Positions 45,339 through 53,727 of a stretch of DNA of 64,000 nt are shown here, one piece after another. Each line of letters begins with the position of its first letter. Positions within the stretch are counted from its first letter, which is position 1. The notes beneath the pieces were generated by a model. The model ran no database searches. It had not been told where the DNA came from and was given only the letters and a program-made list of their open reading frames with translations. The translations under genes were made by a program, and so were the position numbers. Source of the stretch: Actinomadura mexicana (GTDB taxonomy: Bacteria; Actinomycetota; Actinomycetes; Streptosporangiales; Streptosporangiaceae); the NCBI RefSeq assembly GCF_900188105.1, contig NZ_FZNP01000004.1:248001-312000 (forward strand). The letters are read 5' to 3'.

Positions 45339-45761
45339 AGCCAAACGCGGTGCTCCCCGACGCTGACCTACGCCGGCACGACCCGACCGGCCTGCTCCGC
45401 GGGCGAAGGGCAAGCGCCCCTGGTCAGCCCGGAGGCCAGCAGCAGCCGGATGTTGTCGAGCACGTGCTCGACCCCGGGGCTGTACTCGCGTTACCCGCTC
45501 GCCGACCGCCGTGGCGGAGTTGGCCGCGGGGGACGCGGGCGGGACTGCCCGCGGGGACCACTGCTTGTGACCACCGCGCACCGCTGCGATCGGTGCAAGC
45601 GCGGCGGGCCCATGCCGACGAGGCCTCCACCCGGATTGAGATGATTTTGAGGCGGGACGTCGATGCTGGATCGAGGGCGATGAGCACTTCACCGCGGTCC
45701 GCCTCGCTGGCTTCCGGGCCGCCCATGCGACCGCCCGCGAGCACTGCACCGGCACATTCGT
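45339..45761. other. gene-free stretch with a possible coding relic
   Basis: 423 bp with no complete gene. The plus frame ending at 45794 reads WIEGDEHFTAVRLAGFRAAH and shows coding-like GC at third positions, but it is only about 50 codons after a stop and overlaps the CGNR gene end. Probably debris. Confidence 0.35.
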
Positions 45762-46361
45762 TCAGTCTGCGTTCGGCTGGGCGCGTCTGGCGTAGGCGCG
45801 TGCGGCACGGGCGCGGTCGCCGCAGCGGATGGAGCACCAGTGGCGGCGGCCGTGGCGCAGCAGGTAACGGTTGCAGGGGGTGGAACCACAGGCGGTGAGG
45901 CGCTCGGCATCGGGACCGGTCAGCAGGTCGGCCGCGTTGGCTGCGAGGGTCGCCAGGGCGTGGTCGAGGATCTCGTTGGTGGGGCATGGGGCCGCCCGGT
46001 AGGGGCCGTTCTTCTCGTCCCATTGCAGCAGGGCGGCCGTGGGGACCCTGCTCAGCGCGTCGTTGACGGCGGACAGCGCCGCGGGCAGAGCGGGCAGCCC
46101 GGCGACATGGGCGGCGAACAATGCCCTGATGTGTTCACGCAGGGAGCGCAGCTGCGTCGTGCACATCTCCTGCACCCCGGCATCGGCCGGGGCGAGGCCG
46201 CGCTCAGTGAGCCACTGATTCGTCGCCGCGGGGGTGCCGAGGAGATCGATGAGGTGTCCCGCGGGCAGCGCGATGACGCTGTTGACGAAGTCGAGGGCGA
46301 GATAGTCCCCCGCCCCCGGCGCGGGCGGCAGCGCGGACTCGGCGGTCAGGGCCTCACTCAT
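45762..46361 (-). CDS. CGNR zinc-finger domain regulator (ABATE domain)
   Basis: 199 aa from ATG 46361 (another in-frame ATG at 46370). N-terminal ABATE-like domain begins YLALDFVNSVIA; the C-terminal zinc finger has CGSTPCNRYLLRHGRRHWCSIRCGDR, with CGDR instead of the name-giving CGNR. Such proteins are presumed transcription factors. It is divergent from the metallo-beta-lactamase-fold gene, with an inverted repeat between them that is a likely binding site. Confidence 0.85.
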   Translation of the reverse strand: MSEALTAESALPPAPGAGDYLALDFVNSVIALPAGHLIDLLGTPAATNQWLTERGLAPADAGVQEMCTTQLRSLREHIRALFAAHVAGLPALPAALSAVNDALSRVPTAALLQWDEKNGPYRAAPCPTNEILDHALATLAANAADLLTGPDAERLTACGSTPCNRYLLRHGRRHWCSIRCGDRARAARAYARRAQPNAD

Positions 46362-46387
46362 GACTCTCATGGTACGGCTTGCGTTCG

Positions 46388-46439
46388 TCCGTGAGAAGCC
46401 ACTACCGTCCTTCACGGATAAACCACTTCTCATCCGTGA
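46388..46439. promoter_or_regulatory. triple TCCGTGA repeat between CGNR and MBL genes, probable operator
   Basis: TCCGTGAG at 46388-46395, TCACGGAT at 46412-46419 and ATCCGTGA at 46432-46439. The last two form a perfect 8-bp inverted repeat with a 12-nt spacer; the first is a direct copy of the third. It overlaps the divergent promoter, so it is a good candidate for CGNR-protein binding. Confidence 0.6.
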
Positions 46440-46449
46440 GGTACCCTGA

Positions 46450-47238
46450 ATGGCCAGTACCAGCACGACCACCGAGCCGCTCCAGATCCGCGTCCTGGGC
46501 GGCCCGACTGCCCTTTTCGAGTACGGCGGCCTGCGATTTCTGACCGACCCGACGTTCGACCCACCACGCGAGTACCACGTGCCGGGCGGCCAGCTGACCA
46601 AAGTCGCGCCTTCCTCCGCCGCGCCGGGCGACCTCGGCCGTATCGACGTGGTCCTGCTCTCTCACGACGAGCATCCGGACAACCTCGACGACTCCGGCCG
46701 AGCACTGCTCGCCGACATCCCCCTCACCCTCACCACGCCCGGGGGCGGGCAGCGTCTGGGGGACGGGACCAAGGGACTGGCCGACTGGGAGTCGATCGAG
46801 TTGGACCGTCCCGGCGGCGGCACGATCACCGTCACGGGCGTGCCCGCCATCCACGGGCCCGGCACACGTGAGGAGGTCGAACCGATCACCGGCCAGGTCG
46901 TCGGATTCGTCCTGACCGGGGAGGGCCTGCCCACGGTCTACGTCAGCGGCGACAACGCCTCGCTCGACCTGGTCAAGCAGATCGCCGAACGGTTCGACCC
47001 GGTGGACACCGCGATCCTCTTCGCCGGGGCTCCCCGCTTCACCGTCCTCTTCGACAACGAGCTCATCGTCCTCGACAGCGCCCAGGCCGCCGAGGCTGTC
47101 AAGATCCTCGACGCCCGCCGGGTGGTTCCCGTCCACTACGACGGTTGGGCACACTTCACCGAGGGCCGTGACGAACTGGTGGCCGCCTTCACCGCCGCTG
47201 GGCTGGTCAACCGCCTTGACTTCGGCGACCGGGGCTGA
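46450..47238 (+). CDS. metallo-beta-lactamase-fold hydrolase (UlaG-like)
   Basis: 262 aa. Fold markers: GGPTALFEYGGLRFLTDPTF at the start (UlaG-type), SHDEHPDNLD in place of the usual SHxHxDHxD, AIHGPG, VYVSGDNAS and VPVHYDGWAHF. The third ligand His of the first motif is Asn, so metal binding may differ. The ATG follows GAGG by 9 bases. Probably a cytoplasmic lactonase or phosphodiesterase-like enzyme controlled by the divergent CGNR protein. Confidence 0.85.
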   Translation: MASTSTTTEPLQIRVLGGPTALFEYGGLRFLTDPTFDPPREYHVPGGQLTKVAPSSAAPGDLGRIDVVLLSHDEHPDNLDDSGRALLADIPLTLTTPGGGQRLGDGTKGLADWESIELDRPGGGTITVTGVPAIHGPGTREEVEPITGQVVGFVLTGEGLPTVYVSGDNASLDLVKQIAERFDPVDTAILFAGAPRFTVLFDNELIVLDSAQAAEAVKILDARRVVPVHYDGWAHFTEGRDELVAAFTAAGLVNRLDFGDRG

Positions 47239-47320
47239 CGGGCCGATCGGAGCCGCGGCCGCCCGGCCCCACCTGTGATCTCCTCGCCCCCCGGACGCCG
47301 TTTCCCCGTCGCCCGTATCC

Positions 47321-47351
47321 CTCGCAACGGCGCTGGTGGCGCCGTTGCGAG
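47321..47351. terminator. perfect 13-bp palindromic hairpin
   Basis: CTCGCAACGGCGC (47321-47333), loop TGGTG, GCGCCGTTGCGAG (47339-47351), with no mismatch. It lies between the MBL gene and the MFS gene, 30 bp before the latter. There is no T-run, so it may be a terminator of the L-shaped actinobacterial type, an attenuator or an operator. Confidence 0.6.
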
Positions 47352-47380
47352 CGGTTCACGCCTATCGAAAGAACTCTCTC

Positions 47381-48649
47381 GTGACGAATACCGTGCCCGC
47401 CCGGACCGAGGACCTCCCGCGTACCCAGGTGCAGCGTCGCATCCTGATCGTCCTGGTCGCCGCTCAGGTCCTCAGCGGCGGTGGACTGGCGGCCGGGGTG
47501 ACGGTCGGTGCCCTGCTCGCGCAGGACATGCTCAGCTCCACCAGCCTTGCCGGTCTGCCCAGCGCTTTGGGCACCGCCGGTTCCGCGCTGGCGGCCCTCG
47601 CCGTCGGGCGCATCTCCCAAGCCCGCGGCCGCCGCCCCGGCCTTGCCGCCGGGTACCTGGCCGGCGCCGTCGGCAGCGCGGGCGTCATCGCCGCGGCCGT
47701 CGCCGGCAACGCCGTCCTGCTGTTCCTCTCGCTGTTCGTCTACGGCGCCGGCGCGGCCACCAACCTGCAGGCCCGCTACGCCGGAGCCGATCTGGCGTCC
47801 CCCGCACATCGCGCCAGCGCCGTGTCCACCGTGCTCGTCGCCACCACCCTGGGCGGCGTGGTCGGCCCCAACCTCGCCGCACCCACCGGCGACCTCGCTC
47901 GCACCCTCGGCATCCCCTACCTGGCCGGGCCGTTCCTTCTCGCCGGCGCCGCCTACGCCATGGCCGCCTTGATTCTGGCCATCTGGCTGCGCCCCGACCC
48001 GTTGCTGCTGGCCGGCGCCCTGGAAGCCGAGCGCACCGCCGCAGCGTGCGCGCAGCCGGGGGACGCCACCGGCCGACCGCGCCCGGCGGTCGATGGAGAC
48101 CGCTCACGCCTGCTGGTCGGCGCGCTGGTCATGGTGCTCACCCAGCTGGTCATGGTCGCGATCATGACGATGACGCCCGTCCACATGCGCGACCACGGCC
48201 ACGGCACCGACGGCTCCGGCTTCGTCATCGCCATCCACATCGGCGCGATGTACCTGCCTTCACCCGTGACCGGCTGGCTCGTCGACCGCTATGGTCGCCT
48301 CACGATCGCCGCCACCTCCGGGCTGATCCTGCTCGCCGCCGGAATCGTCGCCGCCAGCGCCCCCGGCGACTCCGTCGCTCCGCTCGCGGTGGCCCTCGCG
48401 CTGCTGGGTCTGGGCTGGAACTTCGGCATCGTCACCGGCACCGCGATCATCACCGACGCCGTCCCACCAGCCACCCGCGCCAAGGCCCAGGGCCAGGTCG
48501 ATGTCGCCATCGCCATCGCCGGCGCCACCGGCGGCATGGCCTCGGGCCTCGTCGTCGCCGCTGCCGGCTACCCACTCATGGCCATCGGCGGCGGCATCCT
48601 GGCACTGGCCATCGTGCCGGCGGCCGTCGCCACCGCGCGCAGTCGATAG
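47381..48649 (+). CDS. MFS transporter
   Basis: 422 aa, twelve membrane segments with the central loop about 215-250. GRISQARGRRPGLA fits MFS motif A between helices 2 and 3 and LVDRYGRLTIA its repeat between helices 8 and 9. The start is GTG 47381; an upstream GTG at 47336 lies inside the 13-bp hairpin. Probably efflux of a small molecule; it may share regulation with the MBL gene. Confidence 0.87.
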   Translation: MTNTVPARTEDLPRTQVQRRILIVLVAAQVLSGGGLAAGVTVGALLAQDMLSSTSLAGLPSALGTAGSALAALAVGRISQARGRRPGLAAGYLAGAVGSAGVIAAAVAGNAVLLFLSLFVYGAGAATNLQARYAGADLASPAHRASAVSTVLVATTLGGVVGPNLAAPTGDLARTLGIPYLAGPFLLAGAAYAMAALILAIWLRPDPLLLAGALEAERTAAACAQPGDATGRPRPAVDGDRSRLLVGALVMVLTQLVMVAIMTMTPVHMRDHGHGTDGSGFVIAIHIGAMYLPSPVTGWLVDRYGRLTIAATSGLILLAAGIVAASAPGDSVAPLAVALALLGLGWNFGIVTGTAIITDAVPPATRAKAQGQVDVAIAIAGATGGMASGLVVAAAGYPLMAIGGGILALAIVPAAVATARSR

Positions 48650-48671
48650 AAGTCGTCGCACAGCTCTGGGC

Positions 48672-48992
48672 TTACCGGGCCAGACCCGTCGCGTACGCCG
48701 CGTGCTGCGCCGCGAGGATCTCGTCGGCGGCCTCGCGGTGGACGGCGGCGTTCAACACGCCAGTAAATTGGGGAACATCTCGCAGGCTGGCCGAAACGTC
48801 GAGTAGTCGGGGAAGGCCTTGGCGAGGGGCACGGACCAGGGTGGCGTAAAGGGCCGGATGCGCGTAGCGGTCGACATCCAGGCGGAACAAGGAGTTTCGT
48901 GCGGCGCGCAGGCGCGCGGCCCGCATGGTGGCCGAGGTCCGCCCGGACTTGCGAGCAAGCCGTTTCTCTACGCTTGGACGAGTGAACGCCAT
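48672..48992 (-). CDS. hypothetical protein, possibly a gene remnant
   Basis: Putative 106 aa from ATG 48992 (MAFTRPSVEKRLARKSGRTS). Third-position GC is high and even along the frame, unlike a chance ORF, and the sequence is protein-like (RYAHPALYATLVRAPRQGL, AAVHREAADEILAAQHAAYA). GAGG touches the ATG directly, which is poor spacing. I recognise no family. It lies between two MFS genes in a region of debris, so it may be a fragment. Confidence 0.35.
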   Translation of the reverse strand: MAFTRPSVEKRLARKSGRTSATMRAARLRAARNSLFRLDVDRYAHPALYATLVRAPRQGLPRLLDVSASLRDVPQFTGVLNAAVHREAADEILAAQHAAYATGLAR

Positions 48993-49219
48993 CCTCAAAC
49001 CCGCGATCGCGCCGCCGACGGGCCACTGCTGGAAGGCCCGCTCGGCGACGCCCTTGCCACCGGTCATGCCAGGTGGTGCCTGTCCGTGTCCCCTTGGGGT
49101 CAAGGACGCCTCCAGGGGAGCGATGAGCATCTCCCCGATGGCGTCACCGGTGCGGGGGCCTCGACGCTCGCTGGAAGGAACAGACCGCCGGTGCGTGGGG
49201 ACGACCTTTGTCCACGGCG
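48993..49219. other. spacer between remnant and second MFS gene
   Basis: No gene or clear signal seen; part of a 570-bp debris-like interval between the two MFS genes. Confidence 0.3.
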
Positions 49220-50506
49220 CTACCGGGTGGGGGCATTACGGGGGTGCTCATCGTGCTCCTTGACAGTGACGAGGGGCGCGGACGGCGACGGGACGCGGGG
49301 AAACGGCCGCCAGGTGATCAGCAGCATCAGCATGGTTCCGGCGGTGCACCACGCGCCTACGGCGACCGAGGGGGACCGGTGTTCGCTGAGCGCTCCGGTG
49401 ATCAGGATCGCCGAGCCCTGGGCGATCTGGACGCCGCTGCTCATGACGCCGAACGCCCGAGCTCGGTACTGGCGGGGCAGGACCTCCTTGAACAGCGTCT
49501 GGGCCGAGGGCAGCAGCAAGGACATGATCACGCCGGATGCGGTGACCGATATCAGCACGGCCCACAGCGGCGGATCGAACAGGGCGGGGATCAGGGTGCA
49601 GGGGGCCAGGACCGCCAGCGGCCGGATCAGCCGGGTCCGGGTCTCGGCGGGCAGCAGGCGCGTCAGGGCCAGGCCCCCGACCACGACGCCGAGCGGGTTG
49701 GCAGCCATGATCAACCCCTGGGCCGCGCCGCCCCCCTCCATCTGACCCGCCCAAGCGGCGGCCAGCCCCTCTGGAACGATCACGAAGGTGACCGCACTGA
49801 AGCTGATGAAGGCGATCATGCGCATCAGCGGGTCGCCGAAGACGACCGAGTACCCCTGCCTGGTCTCCTGCCACAGTGTAGTGCGGCGCTCGCTGGGGAG
49901 CGTCGCGGGCCGCAGATGGACGCGGCGGTGCAACAGCAGGGCGGAGAGGCCGAACGTCGCGGCGTTCAACAGCAGTGCCACACGTGGGCTGTAGCCGGCG
50001 ACGATCCCTCCGGCGGCATACCCGACGACCTGCGCGAGGTGAAAGACGGAGTTGTTGAGGGCCAGACCGAGCGCGTACCGGTCACCGGTGAGGATCTGGG
50101 GGAGCTGGGCTGAGCGGGCCGCCTCGAACGGCGGGGCGAACAGGCCACCGACCACCAGGAGCGCCAGCATGACCGGTACCGGAACGCCAGGCAGCGCGAT
50201 CAGCGCGACCAGCACCACTCTGGCGAGGTCACAGAAGATCATCACCGAGCGGGACGCGCGCCGTTCGGCCATCGCCGCCAGGACGGGCCCGGCGGTGAGC
50301 CACGGCAGATAGCTCATGGCGAAGGCCGCCGCCGAGGCCATCGCCGAGCCGGTGCGGTCGAACACCAGCAAGGCGACCGCGGCCTTGCACAGATAGTCCC
50401 CAACCCAGGACAGCGCGCTCGCGGTGAACACCGCACGGTATTCCACCAGCGCGAACAGATCCCGGTAGCCGACCGTCCGAGCTGCTGGATCCGGCTGGAG
50501 GCTCAC
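49220..50506 (-). CDS. MFS transporter (MFS_3/Mef-like exporter)
   Basis: 428 aa from GTG 50506, with GGGG about 10 bases upstream; TTG 50521 is the alternative. The N-terminus reads RDLFALVEYRAVFTASALSW, and ISFSAVTFVIVPEGLAAAWA and LPRQYRARAFGVMSSGVQIA are typical of the TetA/MefE-like exporter group. Its roughly 150-nt leader holds two minute ORFs and a 9-bp hairpin, which suggests attenuation or co-expression with the peptides. Likely exports an antibiotic-like or peptide-derived compound. Confidence 0.87.
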   Translation of the reverse strand: MSLQPDPAARTVGYRDLFALVEYRAVFTASALSWVGDYLCKAAVALLVFDRTGSAMASAAAFAMSYLPWLTAGPVLAAMAERRASRSVMIFCDLARVVLVALIALPGVPVPVMLALLVVGGLFAPPFEAARSAQLPQILTGDRYALGLALNNSVFHLAQVVGYAAGGIVAGYSPRVALLLNAATFGLSALLLHRRVHLRPATLPSERRTTLWQETRQGYSVVFGDPLMRMIAFISFSAVTFVIVPEGLAAAWAGQMEGGGAAQGLIMAANPLGVVVGGLALTRLLPAETRTRLIRPLAVLAPCTLIPALFDPPLWAVLISVTASGVIMSLLLPSAQTLFKEVLPRQYRARAFGVMSSGVQIAQGSAILITGALSEHRSPSVAVGAWCTAGTMLMLLITWRPFPRVPSPSAPLVTVKEHDEHPRNAPTR

Positions 50507-50527
50507 CGCGACACGCCCCAAAGCGAC

Positions 50528-50548
50528 TGGCCCGGCAGAGCCGGGCCA
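50528..50548 (-). terminator. 9-bp hairpin in the MFS leader, possible attenuator
   Basis: TGGCCCGGC / GCCGGGCCA with a 3-nt loop, between the second minute ORF and the MFS start, followed on the minus strand by GTCGCTTT. Either a terminator limiting read-through into the MFS gene or a structure masking its start. Confidence 0.6.
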
Positions 50549-50563
50549 GAGGTCTGTCTCAAC

Positions 50564-50590
50564 TTAGTCCCACCTGGTGTCCTTGCTCAT
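50564..50590 (-). CDS. minute ORF B, peptide MSKDTRWD
   Basis: Eight-codon ORF (ATG 50590, TAA 50564-50566). It is preceded by AAGGAGGTGA 3 nt before the ATG, the full complement of the 16S anti-Shine-Dalgarno tail and about the strongest ribosome binding site in the window. Ending DTRWD is shared with ORF A, including the codons GAC ACC AGG TGG GAC and the first two bases of the stop. It lies in the leader of the MFS gene. Could be a leader peptide, a minimal RiPP precursor or a signal; no modifying enzyme is adjacent. Confidence 0.6.
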   Translation of the reverse strand: MSKDTRWD

Positions 50591-50627
50591 GGTTCACCTC
50601 CTTCGCACAAATGTCGTGAGGGCGTTC

Positions 50628-50657
50628 CTAGTCCCACCTGGTGTCGCTGTGACGCAT
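50628..50657 (-). CDS. minute ORF A, peptide MRHSDTRWD
   Basis: Nine-codon ORF (ATG 50657, TAG 50628-50630) with AAAGGGGGA 5 nt before the ATG. Ends in DTRWD as ORF B does, 37 nt downstream, while the N-terminal residues differ (MRHS against MSK). Two minute ORFs in a row with good RBSs and a common C-terminus argue that the peptides, or at least this translated DNA, matter. Confidence 0.58.
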   Translation of the reverse strand: MRHSDTRWD

Positions 50658-50698
50658 GACGTCCCCCTTTCAACTCAAGATCATTAAGTCGGGCGAGG

Positions 50699-50716
50699 GA
50701 GCTTTTCTGAAAGCTC
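50699..50716. promoter_or_regulatory. inverted repeat upstream of the minute ORFs
   Basis: GAGCTTT / AAAGCTC with a 4-nt spacer, in the AT-rich stretch 50670-50755 that must hold the promoter for the peptide and MFS transcript. Candidate operator, possibly for the PucR-type regulator encoded upstream on the same strand. Confidence 0.4.
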
Positions 50717-50891
50717 CACAAAGGGATGAAAGTCGTTAATTGATCAAGGTGTTCACCTGCGAACCCTGAAGTTGAGGCAGGCTCCGGCTGGTCGCCCTCT
50801 TTGGTTCCTGCCACGCGCTGGGCGCGCGCGAGGAACCAGCCGCCGCTGGATCAACGCATGATCCACCGGACACGCCTCAGTAGACGTCGAC

Positions 50892-51216
50892 CTACGCCCT
50901 GACGATGTGGCAGCAATAGTCGTTCCCGAACACATTCGAGCGCGGGGATGGGACGCCGGACTGCTTGGTGACCCGCGGCCCGTAGACCGTGGTCGAAAGC
51001 GGGTATTTTCGTGAGTCGCACCAGTCCGCGACCCGGAGGCTATCGAAACCGCTCCCGCACAATGCACTGGCGTAGTTCCCCGCAGTGGATCAGGAGGCCG
51101 CGCGGTCGTCTACGGCCGCTTGGGCTGGGCAGCGATACCCAACAGGCCACCGGCGAGTGCCGTGACCATGGGGACCCGTATGCCGGTTGCATGTTTGCGA
51201 ACTGTGCTCAACTGCA
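50892..51216 (-). pseudogene. decayed small secreted protein
   Basis: From ATG 51216 a signal-peptide-like stretch reads KHATGIRVPMVTALAGGLLGIAAQ, then runs into a stop. In the frame one base off, the sequence continues PAQAAVDDRAAS, a TGA, then ALCGSGFDSLRVADWCDSR and on to NDYCCHIVRA and TAG at 50892. One base change in length and one stop separate the parts, so this looks like a Cys-containing exported protein that has decayed. Family not recognised; sequencing error is the alternative. Confidence 0.45.
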
Positions 51217-51370
51217 TCTCCTGGCGCTCGGATCGTGACCCGGTCTGGATACGGTCCAGACGGCTGACGTGTTCCAACACCAACGGAACCTACATACGTG
51301 GCTGCTGCCACGCCCCATGCAGCCGAGGTGGCCCGCTGTGCATGTGAGGTGCGCCGGTCTGGAGCATCGG

Positions 51371-53260
51371 TCAGCTGCGCGGCGCCACCGGATCCGGCAC
51401 GGCGGTCACCGAGATCTGCCCGGCGGCCACCAGCAGCCGCAGCACCTGGTACGGAGCGGCCCCCTGCTCTCCCAGAGGGAGCCTCAATAGCGCCCCCACC
51501 GCCGATAGCCGGGCCGCAAAGGTGTTCCGGTGCATCCCCAGCACCGTGGCGGTCGCGCCCGCGTGGCAGTTGTGCGCGAACCAACTGGCCAGCAGTCGTG
51601 TGGCATCACTCGTCTGATCCAGCACGGTGAGTTCGCGCGTCGCCCAGTTCACGACCGCCGGCTCCTGCAGCAGCGTCCGCAGTCTGGGCGGTGGCTCCGG
51701 TGCGTGGTCCGGCAGCAGCGGCAGGTCGGCGAGTTGGAAGGCCAGGTCCGCCACCGCACGGTGCGCGACCTGCCGGTGATCCAGTCCCATCGCCTGCATC
51801 ACCACACGGAGCCGTTTGTTTGCCGTGGTGCGGTCGACGCCGAGCAACCGCCCCGCGCGCAGCGCCCCGTACGCCAGCGTGTGGCGAGCGGTCGGCACGG
51901 CCTGGGCCCGCTGTTCCGCCGTGAGTTTCCATAGCCCGGCGCAGACCTGGTGAGCCCACGTGCGTGCCTCCGGGGACAGGAACGTCAAGAGCGAGGAGCT
52001 GTCGGCGTCCCGGACGATTCCCTCCGGAACGTTCTCGGCGGCCGTCAGCGCCCGTATCGCGGCCCCGTAGGCCGAGGCAGTCTGGGACCACGGCCGTGGT
52101 CCGGAGACACCTGCGAGACGTCCGGGCCTCTGCCCCACTACCGGCCGCAGCAGGGCCAGTGGCGCCGCCTTGTCGTCCGCGTCCTGCGGTAGCACCACGA
52201 TGATGTGCCGTGGGTCCGCTGGACACGGGACCACCAGCCCGCCATCGCCCACCGCCTCCTCGCAGGCAGCAGCAGTTCCCGTGCGGTCTTCTCCGGGCGC
52301 GCACTGCACCACGGCCACGACACCGCGTCCGGCGGCCAGCACTTCACCGACGCCGTACTCAGCCGCGCCCAGCCGGGCCAGCGGTTCGGCAACCCGTACC
52401 GCGCCCTCCCAGTTGCCGAGCATGAGGTACTGCAGCACCGACACCCGCACGCCTCGCAGCGCGGTGCACAGCACCTCCCGGTCTTGGCGGTACCGCACCG
52501 AACAGTCCAGCAGGGCCACCTGCCCCGCCACGTGGGCCAGCAACTGCCGCAGGTACGGCGGCCAGCCACCAGACCGAAGCGCGGCCAACACCCGGTGCGG
52601 CCGGTCGCGCCCGACAGCGTGCAGCACCAGCTCCTGCTCACCGAACGGCACGACGGCTGTACGCACCCGCCCGCACCGCACCAGCTCCACTTCCTGCGGC
52701 TGTTCGGCGGCCAGCCAGTCCCATTCCGCCTGTCCCGGCTCGATGAGCTTCACGGGACCGCCGGTAAGGGTGGCAACCTCCCGCAGCAACCGCGCTGGAC
52801 CCGCGGCCTGTTCCATCAAGGACGCCGAGAGCGTCAGCACCCGGGCGGTTCTGCGCGCGTTCTCCCGCTCTTGCATCAGCTGCCTGCGCAGCACCCGGCG
52901 CAGGGTCTCGTTGGCATCCCAAGGCCCCGCCGGAACCAGCACCGCCAGCCCGGCAGCCCGGGCCGCCTCCGCGTAGGCCGGCGCCGCTGCGGGGGCGAAT
53001 GCCACCGCAACCATTCCCGCGCGCACGAGTGCACGCAAAGCCACCCCCGCGCACTGCGGCCCCGGACTCCCAGGGCCGGTAGACAGCACAGCCAGCCCCG
53101 CACGCACCCGTGAAATGTCCGTCGGAAGCCGCCAGCGTGCGTCGCACGCCACCACATCATCCAGGTGCCGCAACTCGGCCCGTGCCGCTGTATCCCTCGA
53201 CGGTTCCGCGAGGCGGAGTAGCGGTTCGGGACCGGTGGTCAAGTCGGGAATGTTCAGCAT
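51371..53260 (-). CDS. PucR-family transcriptional regulator
   Basis: 629 aa. The N-terminal PucR-type ligand domain (about 20-125) has ISRVRAGLAVLSTGPG and AEAARAAGLAVLVPAG. The middle resembles the GGDEF-like/CdaR domain, and the C-terminus has the PucR helix-turn-helix (TATVLGMHRNTFAARLSAV, about 575-595). A second HTH-like stretch near 475 (LLGVDRTTANKRLRVVMQ) makes it longer than usual. It lies upstream of the minute ORFs and MFS on the same strand and is the obvious candidate regulator. Weak RBS; start ATG 53260. Confidence 0.85.
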   Translation of the reverse strand: MLNIPDLTTGPEPLLRLAEPSRDTAARAELRHLDDVVACDARWRLPTDISRVRAGLAVLSTGPGSPGPQCAGVALRALVRAGMVAVAFAPAAAPAYAEAARAAGLAVLVPAGPWDANETLRRVLRRQLMQERENARRTARVLTLSASLMEQAAGPARLLREVATLTGGPVKLIEPGQAEWDWLAAEQPQEVELVRCGRVRTAVVPFGEQELVLHAVGRDRPHRVLAALRSGGWPPYLRQLLAHVAGQVALLDCSVRYRQDREVLCTALRGVRVSVLQYLMLGNWEGAVRVAEPLARLGAAEYGVGEVLAAGRGVVAVVQCAPGEDRTGTAAACEEAVGDGGLVVPCPADPRHIIVVLPQDADDKAAPLALLRPVVGQRPGRLAGVSGPRPWSQTASAYGAAIRALTAAENVPEGIVRDADSSSLLTFLSPEARTWAHQVCAGLWKLTAEQRAQAVPTARHTLAYGALRAGRLLGVDRTTANKRLRVVMQAMGLDHRQVAHRAVADLAFQLADLPLLPDHAPEPPPRLRTLLQEPAVVNWATRELTVLDQTSDATRLLASWFAHNCHAGATATVLGMHRNTFAARLSAVGALLRLPLGEQGAAPYQVLRLLVAAGQISVTAVPDPVAPRS

Positions 53261-53454
53261 GGCAGGGCCGCATTGAGGCAGGGGCGAGGTCCGAAGACTA
53301 CCCGCTTGGCGAACTTGCCGGCTTTCTTGCCAGCTCTGCCCTCGTTTGGTTGCGCGCGGGGCCGGCTCCGCCAGGAGCGGATGCGGTCGGCGGTGCCGTC
53401 GGCGTCAATATCCCGCGCCAGGTCGACCAGCGCGCGGGTGGCGCGGCCTCGCAG

Positions 53455-53690
53455 TCGGGGTTCGAGACGAAGAAGGCCGCGCTGAACTGGGGTGAGGAGC
53501 AGGAGGCCGGTATCCGGCGACATAGTTGGAACGATCCCCGTGACGGGACGGCGTTACCGGCCGACTGGGTCGAGTCGTGGTGGCCGGGACAGGATCCGGA
53601 GGCCGCCACCGAGGCCAGGTACCGCTACCTGATCGATCACCACATCGTGCCGACGTTCGGGAACCGGCCGCGGGTCGGCGCAAAACGAAC
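53455..53690 (+). pseudogene. phage-type integrase, N-terminal remnant
   Basis: About 75 codons matching the arm-binding to SAM-like region of tyrosine integrases: GFETKKAALNWGEEQEAGIR, DWVESWWPGQDPEAATEARY, IDHHIVPTFGNRP. The catalytic domain is absent and the frame ends at 53727 in unrelated sequence. It marks a former mobile element at the right edge of the accessory segment. Confidence 0.65.
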
Positions 53691-53727
53691 ACCGCCCTCT
53701 CTTGATCGCTTTATCGCTTCCACTTGA

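Noticed and set aside
50564..50657. Assigning the minute ORFs to the biarylitide or atropopeptide RiPP classes
   Set aside because: Those classes need an adjacent P450. The only P450 in the window is 48 kb away in a catabolic operon, and the motif DTRWD does not match the known MxYxH-type precursors.
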